Position numbers and translations under genes: made by a program. The notes under the pieces are model-generated. The model did not search any database and was not told the DNA's origin. It worked only from the letters and a program-made list of their open reading frames with translations. Below, piece after piece: positions 24,199-31,674 of a stretch of DNA of 64,000 nt. The DNA is taken from positions 1-64,000 of the forward strand of contig DATLSE010000013.1 in assembly GCA_035534295.1 (NCBI GenBank), written 5' to 3'. Each line of letters starts with the position of its first letter. The first letter of the stretch is position 1. The stretch is from DATKQJ01 sp035534295. GTDB taxonomy: Bacteria; Chloroflexota; Dormibacteria; Dormibacterales; Dormibacteraceae.

Positions 24199-24585
24199 CT
24201 AGAACACGTGCAGGATCTGGTGCAGACCCTGGCCGAACACCAGCAACGCCAGCACCACCGCGACCAGGGCGGTGCCCCCCAGGAGCACGGCGATGCCGAC
24301 CTGGGAGCCATCGATGTCCTCGCTCACGATGGAGGCCCTAACCTCCGCCCGGGGTATGGGGACGCTGATGTCATCGACCTCGGCCTGCTCGGCGCGCAGG
24401 CGCAGCTCCTCCAGGGTTGCGCGTCCGCCGGTGGGCAGCGCGCGGTCGGCCAGATGGGCCAAGGCCAGACCCAGGTTGTCCTGCGTTCGGCCGAGCTCCT
24501 GGCTCACCAGATCCAGGGTTGCGGCGGACGCCGCGCCCGCTCGTTCCTGCCGCAGCTCATCGATGATCTGGTAGAGATTCGACAT
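24199..24585 (-). CDS. Hypothetical tail-anchored membrane protein
   Basis: 128 residues. The N-terminal 70 residues are helical and charged (NLYQIIDELRQERAGAASA, LDLVSQELGRTQDNLGLAL). One hydrophobic helix lies near the C-terminus (about 98-118, VGIAVLLGGTALVAVVLALL), giving a tail-anchored layout. The ATG at 24585 is preceded by AGGAG four bases upstream, an unusually clear Shine-Dalgarno sequence for this window; an in-frame extension upstream to 24645 lacks one. First gene of the minus-strand run with YajQ and hisA. No family recognised. Confidence 0.7.
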   Translation of the reverse strand: MSNLYQIIDELRQERAGAASAATLDLVSQELGRTQDNLGLALAHLADRALPTGGRATLEELRLRAEQAEVDDISVPIPRAEVRASIVSEDIDGSQVGIAVLLGGTALVAVVLALLVFGQGLHQILHVF

Positions 24586-24597
24586 TTTGCTCCTCGT

Positions 24598-24603
24598 GTT
24601 ATA
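24598..24603 (-). promoter_or_regulatory. -10 box (TATAAC) for the 24585-22572 minus-strand operon
   Basis: On the minus strand TATAAC lies 12 bases before the ATG, with the Shine-Dalgarno AGGAG between. The start of transcription would fall very close to the ribosome site, so the exact -10 register may be shifted by a few bases. Confidence 0.4.
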
Positions 24604-24630
24604 TCCGATCACGGCATGAGAGCGGGTCGA

Positions 24631-24652
24631 AGGTGGCGTCGCCACCTACAAT
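24631..24652 (+). promoter_or_regulatory. Palindrome and -10 box (TACAAT) of ilvE
   Basis: AGGTGGCG (24631-24638) and CGCCACCT (24640-24647) form a 17-base palindrome around one central base. It ends where TACAAT (24647-24652) begins, ten bases before the ilvE ATG. It lies between the divergent promoters of ilvE and the tail-anchored gene, so it could be an operator acting on either. Confidence 0.4.
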
Positions 24653-24662
24653 CCGGGGTGCG

Positions 24663-25625
24663 ATGAGCGTCGAAACCGACTTCCGGTCCCGGATCGCCCC
24701 CCGTCCTCGCCATCCCGACGTGTGGGTCTTCTACGAGGGTGAATACCAGCGCTACCACGACGTGCGCATCGGTCCCATGACCCATGCCCTGCACTACGGG
24801 ACCGGCTGCTTTGAGGGCATTCGGGCGTACTGGAACGAGGGCCAGGAGCAGCTCTTCCTGCTTCAGCCCCAGGCCCATTTCGACCGCCTGCGCAACTCGG
24901 GCAAGATCCTCAAGATGGATCTGCCCTTCAGCACCGAGGAGTTGGTCGGGGTCACTTTGGAACTGCTGCGGCGCAACGAGTATCGGGCCGACACCTATGT
25001 CCGGCCCCTGCTCTACAAGTCGGTGGAGCAGATCGGGGTCCTGCTTCACGGCCTGAGCGACGGATTCCTTCTCTACACCGCCCCGATGGGAAACTACGTC
25101 GAGCTCGGAGGCATCCGCTGCATGGTCTCTTCCTGGCGCCGGGTCTCGGACTCGGCTCTGCCCGCCCGGGCCAAGGTCACCGGGGGATACGTCAACGCCG
25201 CCCTGGCCAAGTCTGAGGCCCTGGAGAACGGATTCGACGAGGCGATCGTGCTCAACATGGACGGCCACGTGTCCGAGGGGTCGGCGGAAAATCTGTTCAT
25301 CCTGAAGGAGGGCGTGCTCTACACCCCGCCGGTCAGCGACGACATCCTGGAGGGAATCACACGCAAGCTCGTGATCGAGCTCGCGCGGGACCAGCTGCAC
25401 ATTCCGGTGGTGGAGCGATCGATCGACCGGACCGAGCTCTACACCTGCGATGAGCTGATGCTGGTGGGCACCGGGGCGCAGGTCTCGCCGGTGACCGAGG
25501 TCGATCGCCGCCAGGTCGGTGACGGTCGCGTGGGCGAGATCGCACAGGAGCTGCAGACCCTGTACCTGGCCGCAGCCCGCGGGGACAACCCCGCTTACGC
25601 CGACTGGAGCGTGCCCGTCTACTGA
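24663..25625 (+). CDS. ilvE: Branched-chain amino acid aminotransferase
   Basis: PLP fold-type IV aminotransferase for valine, leucine and isoleucine. 320 residues. THALHYGTGCFEGIRAYW (about 40-57) is the family opening. K171 in ARAKVTGGYVN is the PLP lysine, with NMDGHVSEGSAENLF and the phosphate-binding LEGITRKLVIELA following. GTGAQVSPV near the C-terminus is standard. The ATG at 24663 gives the normal N-terminus; the in-frame GTG at 24633 lies upstream of the -10 box. Confidence 0.95.
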   Translation: MSVETDFRSRIAPRPRHPDVWVFYEGEYQRYHDVRIGPMTHALHYGTGCFEGIRAYWNEGQEQLFLLQPQAHFDRLRNSGKILKMDLPFSTEELVGVTLELLRRNEYRADTYVRPLLYKSVEQIGVLLHGLSDGFLLYTAPMGNYVELGGIRCMVSSWRRVSDSALPARAKVTGGYVNAALAKSEALENGFDEAIVLNMDGHVSEGSAENLFILKEGVLYTPPVSDDILEGITRKLVIELARDQLHIPVVERSIDRTELYTCDELMLVGTGAQVSPVTEVDRRQVGDGRVGEIAQELQTLYLAAARGDNPAYADWSVPVY

Positions 25626-25641
25626 GGACTGGGCACCGACG

Positions 25642-26730
25642 GTGATCGTCGTGGTCGCTCCCAATCCCTTCAAGGGGGTCTTGAGCGCCCCCGACGCGGC
25701 GGCCGCCATGGCCCGGGGCGTGAGGCGGGCCGATCCCACCGCGCAGCTCCGGCTGAGCCCCATGGCAGATGGGGGCGAGGGCACCCTGCAGGCTCTGCTC
25801 GGGGGGCGGCCGGGATTGCCGGTGACGGTGGAGGGCCCCCTCGGGGGCGGGGTTCCAGCCCAGTTCGGTCTCCTTCCCGGGGATGGAACCGCGGTGGTCG
25901 AGCTGGCGCAGAGCAGCGGCGGCGCGCTCCTACCTCGCCGCCTCTGGGACCCGGCGCGGACCAGCACCTACGGATTCGGGCAGATGCTGGAGGCGGCGCG
26001 CCGGAGCGGCGTTGCGCGCATCATTGCGGCCATAGGTGGTTCGATCACCAACGACGGCGGAGCGGGTATGGCCCAGGCCCTCGGCTTTCGCCTTCTGGAT
26101 CGATGGGGAGACGATCTTCCGCGGGGCGGAATGGCGCTGCGGGCCCTGGAGCGGATCGACGCCTCGGGGCTCGATCCGCACTGGCCAGAGGTCGAGGTTC
26201 TGGTCGCCGCGGACGTCACCAACCCGCTCACCGGACCACAGGGGGCGACCATGGTCTACGCCGCCCAGAAGGGTGCGGACGAGTCCACCCGGGCCGGGCT
26301 CGAGCTCGCCCTTCTTCGCTTCGAGGAACTCATCGGGCGTGAGCTGGCGCAGACTCCAGGGGCGGGCGCTGCGGGCGGGGTCGGGGCCGGGCTGGCCTAC
26401 TTCCTCGGGGCCCGGATCTGTCCCGGTGCGGCGCTGGTGGCGGATGCGGCCCGGCTCGACCAGGTGCTGGTGGGGGCGGGCCTTGTGATCACCGGGGAGG
26501 GCCGGGTGGACGCGCAGACCGCGCAGGGCAAGGGACCGATCGAGGTGGCGCGCCGGGCCGCCCGGCTCGGGATACCCGTGCTCCTGGTCGCCGGGTCGCG
26601 GGGGACGGGATGGGAGAGGGTGCTGGACCTGGGCGTGCAGAGGGTGGTCAGCCTGGACGGATCTGAGCCGCACCCGGCCTGGGGCCCCGCGGACGCCCTA
26701 TCGGCAGCCGTGGAAGGCGCCCTGCGATGA
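25642..26730 (+). CDS. Glycerate 2-kinase (GlxK/GarK family)
   Basis: Phosphorylates D-glycerate to 2-phosphoglycerate with ATP. 362 residues of the GlxK type: APNPFKGVLSAPDAAAAMARG at the start, LSPMADGGEGTL, the central ASGSGSI-like IGGSITNDGGAGMAQALG and the C-terminal ITGEGRVDAQTAQGKGPIEVAR. The GTG at 25642 gives the family N-terminus, 16 bases after ilvE. A D-2-hydroxyacid dehydrogenase that could supply glycerate is at 62611. Its stop overlaps the downstream sigma factor (ATGA). Confidence 0.92.
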   Translation: MIVVVAPNPFKGVLSAPDAAAAMARGVRRADPTAQLRLSPMADGGEGTLQALLGGRPGLPVTVEGPLGGGVPAQFGLLPGDGTAVVELAQSSGGALLPRRLWDPARTSTYGFGQMLEAARRSGVARIIAAIGGSITNDGGAGMAQALGFRLLDRWGDDLPRGGMALRALERIDASGLDPHWPEVEVLVAADVTNPLTGPQGATMVYAAQKGADESTRAGLELALLRFEELIGRELAQTPGAGAAGGVGAGLAYFLGARICPGAALVADAARLDQVLVGAGLVITGEGRVDAQTAQGKGPIEVARRAARLGIPVLLVAGSRGTGWERVLDLGVQRVVSLDGSEPHPAWGPADALSAAVEGALR

Positions 26731-27467
26731 GTGAGCGCAGCGACGCCCAGCTGGTCAGCGCTCATCGCGCCGGCGAGCCGGGAGCGTTTGAGGAGCTGCA
26801 CCGGCGCTACGTCGGCTCCATCTACCGCCTGGTCCACCGCCGCCTGGGTGACCGCCTGCTGGCGGAGGATATCGCCCAGGAGACCTTCCTCAAGGCGCTC
26901 CGCAGCCTGGACCGTGTCGATGAGAGCTTCAATTTCGGGGGCTGGGTGCACACCGTGGCGCGCAACCTGTGTTTCGACGAGCTGCGCCGACGGCAGCGCG
27001 ACCCCCGGGTGACGGACGAGAGCGAGGACGGCGACCTGATGGTCCGCCTGCCGTCGGTCTCCCTGGCCTTCGACCCAGTCCACCAATCGGAGCAGGCCGA
27101 GCTGCGCCGCCAGGTCTTCCAGGTGGCCGAGCGCCTGCCTGAAAAGTACCGGCTGGTGCTCACCCTGCGTGAGCTCCAGGGTCTTTCCTACCGCCGCATC
27201 GGCCAGGCCATGCAGCTCAGCGAGAGCGCGGTCGAAACGCTTCTGTACCGTGCCCGGCTGCGCTTCAAGGAGGAGTTCCTGGCCGCCGGCAATGAGTCGG
27301 AGCTTGACTGCGGCCGCGCGCGCTCTCTGCTCGCCCCCTACCTGGCCGGCAAGCTGCGCCGCGGCGAGACCGAGCTGGTCCGCGCCCACCTGGCGCGCTG
27401 CTCGGCCTGCTCACGCTTGGCGGGATTACGACGTCCGCCCGCAGGAGCCGGGCGGCAGCCGCGTTAG
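26727..27467 (+). CDS. ECF sigma factor with a C-terminal zinc-finger (anti-sigma-like) tail
   Basis: 246 residues. Region 2 is at about 16-85 (FEELHRRYVGSIYRLVHRRL, AEDIAQETFLKALRSL) and region 4 at about 127-185 (LPEKYRLVLTLRELQGLSYRRIGQAMQLSESAVETLLYRAR split by helices). After residue 190 there is a zf-HC2-like module with C195, H221, C225 and C228 (the HxxxCxxC of ZAS anti-sigma domains). A sigma with its own zinc-binding tail may self-inhibit or sense redox or metal. No membrane segment. ATG overlaps the glycerate kinase stop. Confidence 0.9.
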   Translation: MSERSDAQLVSAHRAGEPGAFEELHRRYVGSIYRLVHRRLGDRLLAEDIAQETFLKALRSLDRVDESFNFGGWVHTVARNLCFDELRRRQRDPRVTDESEDGDLMVRLPSVSLAFDPVHQSEQAELRRQVFQVAERLPEKYRLVLTLRELQGLSYRRIGQAMQLSESAVETLLYRARLRFKEEFLAAGNESELDCGRARSLLAPYLAGKLRRGETELVRAHLARCSACSRLAGLRRPPAGAGRQPR

Positions 27468-27470
27468 GGT
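27465..27470 (+). promoter_or_regulatory. -10-like box (TAGGGT) for a leaderless transcript
   Basis: TAGGGT is followed by exactly seven bases and then the ATG at 27478, the geometry of leaderless mRNA. It overlaps the sigma-factor stop codon region. Confidence 0.35.
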
Positions 27471-27477
27471 AGACAAC

Positions 27478-28041
27478 ATGCCCCAGGTGACGGTTCGCTT
27501 CTTCGACGACGAGACCATGAATGGTGAATGCGGTGAGCTCAGTTTCGACGAGCCCGACTTCGTGCTCGACGTCCAAGATCAGAGCGGTCTCGACAACAAC
27601 GAGACGGCGTGGATTCCTTTGAGCTCGGTCAAATGGGTCGACCTGCCCTTCACCGGGCCCGAGGCCGTGCCCAGCCGGAAGGTGGCGATCCGCTTCATGG
27701 ACGGTGAGGTGTTGCGCGGCCACGTTGACGGCGGCGTCGTGCGCCACCGCTATGGACTGGTCTTGGACCTGTACCCAGAGCGAGGCGACGCCCGTCAGGC
27801 CGTGCGCCGTTACGGGATTCCCTTCACCGCGATCAAGGCCATGTTCTACGTGCGCGAGTTCGACGGCCGGGAGACCGAGGAGGCGGGGGCAGCGTCGGAC
27901 GCCTACCTCACCCGTCGCACCATTGCCCCCCTGCTCGACGTTCTGGAGGAGATGGACATGATCCGCCGCCTGCACGAGCAGGGGGTGCTCGACCTCCAGG
28001 AGTACGAGGAGAAGCGAACGCAGGTTCTGGAGCGGCTCTAG
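27478..28041 (+). CDS. Hypothetical protein with two beta-rich repeats and a SHOCT-like C-terminus
   Basis: 187 residues. Residues 1-55 and 65-120 are similar beta-rich units (VRFFDDETMNGECGELSF and IRFMDGEVLRGHVDGG), resembling small domains of the DUF6982/PilZ-like kind found in soil bacteria. The last 35 residues (IRRLHEQGVLDLQEYEEKRTQVLERL region) match the SHOCT pattern, a short oligomerisation helix pair. The ATG at 27478 starts the first conserved strand; a longer open frame upstream belongs to a shadow of the sigma gene. Function unknown. Confidence 0.8.
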   Translation: MPQVTVRFFDDETMNGECGELSFDEPDFVLDVQDQSGLDNNETAWIPLSSVKWVDLPFTGPEAVPSRKVAIRFMDGEVLRGHVDGGVVRHRYGLVLDLYPERGDARQAVRRYGIPFTAIKAMFYVREFDGRETEEAGAASDAYLTRRTIAPLLDVLEEMDMIRRLHEQGVLDLQEYEEKRTQVLERL

Positions 28042-28107
28042 CTCGAAACCTCGCGACCAGGGTGGCCGGGGTCGGCCCGGTGCGCGTCCTCCCAGGGCCA
28101 GCTCGGC

Positions 28108-28136
28108 TTGACCTCCATAATCGCTGCAGGCATACT
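28108..28136 (+). promoter_or_regulatory. Strong sigma-70-type promoter with overlapping palindrome, upstream of ABC importer
   Basis: TTGACC (28108-28113), a 17-base spacer and CATACT (28131-28136) make one of the two best promoters in the window. The perfect inverted repeat TGCAG-N5-CTGCA (28125-28139) covers the -10 hexamer, so a repressor bound there would block transcription. Transcription would start near 28143, leaving a leader of about 200 bases before the ABC ATPase. Confidence 0.65.
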
Positions 28137-28147
28137 GCAACCCGCCA

Positions 28148-28190
28148 GGGCGTCAGGCGGAGCCATCTACGGCTCGCCCAAGGTGCGCCC
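28148..28190 (+). other. Stable nested stem-loop in the ABC-importer leader
   Basis: The outer stem pairs GGGCG (28148-28152) with CGCCC (28186-28190). The inner hairpin pairs GGCGGAGCC (28156-28164) with GGCTCGCC (28171-28178) with one bulged G and loop ATCTAC. It begins a few bases after the predicted transcription start. I find no TPP, cobalamin, SAM or guanidine-riboswitch signature, so this is a candidate cis-regulatory RNA of unknown type or simply GC-rich folding. Confidence 0.35.
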
Positions 28191-28234
28191 GGTCCGTGGG
28201 TAACGCGAGCCAGAGTCTGGTCGAGCAAGGAACC

Positions 28235-28345
28235 ATGGCCAGCGGCATCAAGGAGACGAACGCGGCCATGGGTGTCGGAGTCGAAGCGGTCGAGGCCACG
28301 CCGAGTCGACGGCTCCAGTTGACGTCACCGCCGGAGCAGGGGTGA
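28235..28345 (+). CDS. Possible 36-codon upstream ORF coupled to the ABC ATPase
   Basis: ATG at 28235 preceded by AAGGA; the frame encodes MASGIKETNAAMGVGVEAVE and 16 more residues and stops at TGA 28343-28345. That stop overlaps the GTG start of the ABC ATPase (GTGA), the same junction that links real genes throughout this window. The peptide has no recognisable motif. It could be a leader peptide for translational coupling or a chance frame. Confidence 0.35.
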   Translation: MASGIKETNAAMGVGVEAVEATPSRRLQLTSPPEQG

Positions 28346-29178
28346 GCGCACCAGGCGGGGCCGTCTCCCCCGCTGCACCCGCGAGCGAGGGGACCCTGGC
28401 GGTCGAGGTGGATCAGGCCAGCAAGGTCTTCCGGCGCCGGCGCGGGGAGGCGGTAGAGGCGCTCTCGGCCATCTCGATGGGGGTTGAGCGGGGCAACTTC
28501 GTGGCCGTGGTCGGGCCCAGCGGGTGTGGGAAGTCAACCCTTCTCCGACTCATCGCCGGTCTGGTCGCGCCCTCCTCGGGACACATTCGGGTGGAGGGCG
28601 TCGAGGTCGTCGCGCCGCGGGTCGACGTCGGATTCGTGTTCCAGCAGCCGGTGCTGTTCGCCTGGCGCACGGTCATGCAGAACGTGATGCTGCCGGCCGA
28701 GGTGCAGGGTCTGGATCTCCGCCGCTTCCAGGACCGCGCGCGCTCGCTGATCGATCTGGTCGGCCTGTCCGGATTCGAACAGAGCTATCCGCGGGAGCTC
28801 TCCGGGGGCATGCAGCAGCGCGCCGCCATCGCCCGAACCCTGCTCCAGGACCCGGCCGTGCTACTCATGGACGAGCCCTTTGGGGCGCTCGACTATTTGA
28901 CCCGGGAGCAGATGAACGTGGAGCTGATGAGAATCTGGGCGGACAGCGGCAAGACGGTGCTGCTGGTCACCCACAGCATTCCTGAGGCGGTCTTCCTGGC
29001 CAGCCAGGTGCTGGTGTTCTCGCCCCGTCCGGGTCGGATACTGGCCCGCATAGCGGTCCCCTTCCCCTATCCGCGCACGCCGGATCTGATGGCGACAGCA
29101 GAGTTCGCGCGGCTCAGCGGCGAGCTCCGCTCCCACCTGTCGAGCGATGCCCTGGAGGGGGCCGGTGCCGGCTTCTAA
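28342..29178 (+). CDS. ABC transporter ATP-binding protein, NitT/TauT family
   Basis: 278-residue ATPase of the SsuB/TauB/ThiZ type that energises import of small organic or nitrogen/sulfur compounds. Walker A GPSGCGKSTLL is at about 58-68, the Q-loop FQQPVLFAWRTV near 97, the signature LSGGMQQRAAIARTL near 153-167, Walker B VLLMDEPFGALD near 173-184, and the H-loop in LLVTHSIPEAV. The first 18 residues are unconserved, so the GTG start is uncertain. Overlaps the permease by 14 bases. Confidence 0.93.
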   Translation: MSAPGGAVSPAAPASEGTLAVEVDQASKVFRRRRGEAVEALSAISMGVERGNFVAVVGPSGCGKSTLLRLIAGLVAPSSGHIRVEGVEVVAPRVDVGFVFQQPVLFAWRTVMQNVMLPAEVQGLDLRRFQDRARSLIDLVGLSGFEQSYPRELSGGMQQRAAIARTLLQDPAVLLMDEPFGALDYLTREQMNVELMRIWADSGKTVLLVTHSIPEAVFLASQVLVFSPRPGRILARIAVPFPYPRTPDLMATAEFARLSGELRSHLSSDALEGAGAGF

Positions 29179-29977
29179 GACCTCGCTGCGGGCCCGGAGC
29201 ATCTCCTGGCTTCAGGTCGGGCTCGTCTTCGTCGTATTCGTGGCCCTGTGGGAGGCGGCGGTCAGGGTGTTCGCCATCTCTCCCGTGCTCCTGCCCAGTC
29301 CCCAGGACGTGGCCGTCTCGCTGACCCAGGTCGTTCACCAGCCCATGCAGCCCGGCGGGTACGGGATCGAGACCTGGCACACCATGTCGGCCGCGCTGCT
29401 GGGCTGGGTGATCTCGGCCGTACTCGGGATCGCCATCGCCATCTTCCTGGTCTGGTTCCCGCTCTTCTCGCGCCTTCTGCTGCCCTACATCGTGGCCTTC
29501 CAGGTTCTGCCTCGGCTGGCCATCGCGCCCCTGTTCATCATCTGGTTCGGACACGGCCTGCTGGCCAAGGTCGTGTTGGCCTCTTTGTTCGCCTTTTTCC
29601 CCGTGCTCGTGAACACCGTCACCGGGCTCAACGCAGCCCCGGCCGAGGGCATCGAGCTCATGCAGTCGTTGCGCGCAAGCAAGCTTCAGATCTTCCGCTA
29701 CTACTCCTTTCCCAACTCGCTGCCCTACATCTTCGCCGGACTCGAGGTGGCGATCGTGTTCAGCGTCCTGGGAGTGATCGTGGCCGAGTTCGTGGGTGGG
29801 ACCAACGGTCTGGGCGTGATGATCCTGCAGTTCCACTACAACATCGACATCGGAGGCGTGTTCGCGGTCCTGATCGTGCTGGCCCTGCTCGGGCTGCTCA
29901 TGCGCGGGATTCTGATCAAGGTCCGGGACCGAATGCTGTTCTGGCTACCGGCGCCCGATTCGGTCTCGAGTAGCTGA
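29165..29977 (+). CDS. ABC transporter permease, NitT/TauT family
   Basis: 270-residue inner-membrane permease of the BPD_transp_1 family, with about six transmembrane helices beginning at VGLVFVVFVALWEA and ending at VLIVLALLGLLMRGIL. The cytoplasmic coupling motif appears as VNTVTGLNAAPAEGIELMQSLRAS...FRYYSFPNSLPYIFAGL. The GTG at 29165 lies five bases after GGAGGGG and overlaps the ATPase stop. Partners are the ATPase at 28342 and, most likely, the binding protein at 32482. Confidence 0.93.
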   Translation: MPASKTSLRARSISWLQVGLVFVVFVALWEAAVRVFAISPVLLPSPQDVAVSLTQVVHQPMQPGGYGIETWHTMSAALLGWVISAVLGIAIAIFLVWFPLFSRLLLPYIVAFQVLPRLAIAPLFIIWFGHGLLAKVVLASLFAFFPVLVNTVTGLNAAPAEGIELMQSLRASKLQIFRYYSFPNSLPYIFAGLEVAIVFSVLGVIVAEFVGGTNGLGVMILQFHYNIDIGGVFAVLIVLALLGLLMRGILIKVRDRMLFWLPAPDSVSSS

Positions 29978-30022
29978 CCTGCGCGGCCGGATGAGGGCTC
30001 CAAGGAGCCGGAGGAGATGATG

Positions 30023-31666
30023 ATGCGGCGAGAAGATGCGAGCCCCTGGGGGATCCGGACGACTGAACCCAGCGTGTGGCCCCAGTACCCATACAACCAG
30101 GTCCCCAGGACTCCCGAACGCTCGCGGCCCCGCTACACGATCTCAAACCAGTGGGACGTGAGCCTGCGCATGCGAGACGGGGTCGAGATCCTGCTCGACA
30201 TCTACCGGCCGCAGATGCCGGGTGGCCGCTTTCCCGCGCTGTGCAGCTTTTCCCCTTACACCCGTCAGCTCCAGCGCGACTCGGCTCCGATCGGCCAGAA
30301 CGAGGCCGGAATCACCGAGTTCTGGGTTCCCCACGGCTACGCCCACGTCATCGTCGACGTTCGGGGCAGCAACGGCTCCGGGGGCGACTGGGACATGTGG
30401 GGTCCAGTCGAGCAACTAGATCTGGCCGAGGTGATCGAATGGGTGGCGGCTCAGCCCTGGTGCAACGGGCGGGTGGGCATGATCGGCTGCTCGTATTTCG
30501 GAATGACCCAGAATCTTGCCGCCGAGCAGCAGCCGCCCAGCCTGCGCGCGATCTTCCCCTATGACGCGCTCACCGATCTTTACCGGGACGCGCTGATGCC
30601 GGGAGGCATCCCCAACGAGGGCTGGGCGCGCTTCTGGTTCTCTGCCGTCACCTTCCTCAACGGGGCCAGCAGCGGGCGCAATCCCAACTTCGCCGCCATG
30701 ACCCGTCACTTCGACCGCGTGCTCTCCTTGCGCGAACCCATGGACGGACCCTACTGGCAGGAGCGCTCGGCCTGGCCGCGCCTGGATCAGATCCAGATCC
30801 CCTCCTACTTCGGCTGCGATTGGGAGTTCTACACTCTCCACCTGCGCGGCACCTATGACGCCTGGGAGCGCACCGGCCCCATCACCAAGCGCATGCTCCT
30901 GGGACCGGCGCCATGGCCCAAGCGCCAGTTCGCGAGCTACCACCAGGAGGCTCTGCGCTGGTATGACATGTTCTTGAAGGATCTGGACTCCGGTGTACTT
31001 GACGCCGACCCGGTCCAGATCTGGATCCAGGGCGAGGATGTGTGGCGGTCGGAGCCGGCCTGGCCCCTGCCCAACACCCGGTGGACCGACTTCCACCTGG
31101 CGGGCGATCAGGACCATGGCAGCCTCGACGATTCGGCCCCGGCGCCCGGCGCCCGGGCGCTGGACTACGATCCGGCGCGCGAGGACTGGGCCTTCGGCCA
31201 GCCCAGCCTGTCCTATCGCGGACCCGTGCTGGAGCGAGCCCTGGAGGTCACCGGCCCGATCGAACTCCGTCTCTGCATGGCCTCCAGCGCCACCGACACC
31301 GACTGGTTCGCGACCCTGCTCGACGAGGCTCCGGACGGCTCCACCAGGGAGTTGACGCGGGGCTGGCTCCGCAGTTCGCATCGCGAGGTCGACCCCGCGC
31401 GCTCACGGCCCAACCGGCCCTGGCATCCTCACCTCCGAAGCCTTCCCCTGGAGGCGGAGCGGGAGGAGGAGCTGGCCATCGAACTGATGGCGACTTCGAA
31501 TCTGTTCCTTCCCGGGCATCGCATCCGCCTCGATCTCTCCAACTGCGACTCCGTCAATCGCCACATTGCCAGCGGCTACCGCCGTGCCGTCCGCCTCCCC
31601 GCGCACAACACCGTGGTCCACGGTCCGGGCAAATCCCGGCTCAACCTTCCCGTGATTCCGAGGTAA
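30023..31666 (+). CDS. CocE/NonD-family X-prolyl-type hydrolase
   Basis: 547-residue serine hydrolase of the CocE/NonD/PepX group, which splits esters or amides. The alpha/beta hydrolase core has RDGVEILLDIYRP, SFSPYTRQ, VDVRGSNGSGGDWDMW and the nucleophile S157 in IGCSYFGM. The C-terminal third is the jelly-roll domain (LELTGPIELRLCMASSATDTDWF-type segment, then LFLPGHRIRLDLSNCD). No signal peptide. Three ATGs occur in tandem (30017, 30020, 30023); the third has the best distance from the GGAGGAG ribosome site. It follows the ABC permease by 45 bases. Confidence 0.9.
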   Translation: MRREDASPWGIRTTEPSVWPQYPYNQVPRTPERSRPRYTISNQWDVSLRMRDGVEILLDIYRPQMPGGRFPALCSFSPYTRQLQRDSAPIGQNEAGITEFWVPHGYAHVIVDVRGSNGSGGDWDMWGPVEQLDLAEVIEWVAAQPWCNGRVGMIGCSYFGMTQNLAAEQQPPSLRAIFPYDALTDLYRDALMPGGIPNEGWARFWFSAVTFLNGASSGRNPNFAAMTRHFDRVLSLREPMDGPYWQERSAWPRLDQIQIPSYFGCDWEFYTLHLRGTYDAWERTGPITKRMLLGPAPWPKRQFASYHQEALRWYDMFLKDLDSGVLDADPVQIWIQGEDVWRSEPAWPLPNTRWTDFHLAGDQDHGSLDDSAPAPGARALDYDPAREDWAFGQPSLSYRGPVLERALEVTGPIELRLCMASSATDTDWFATLLDEAPDGSTRELTRGWLRSSHREVDPARSRPNRPWHPHLRSLPLEAEREEELAIELMATSNLFLPGHRIRLDLSNCDSVNRHIASGYRRAVRLPAHNTVVHGPGKSRLNLPVIPR

Positions 31667-31674
31667 GCATCTCT

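Noticed and set aside
28141..28234. TPP, cobalamin, SAM or guanidine riboswitch in the ABC-importer leader
   Set aside because: None of the conserved core strings of these classes is present; only generic stems are visible.
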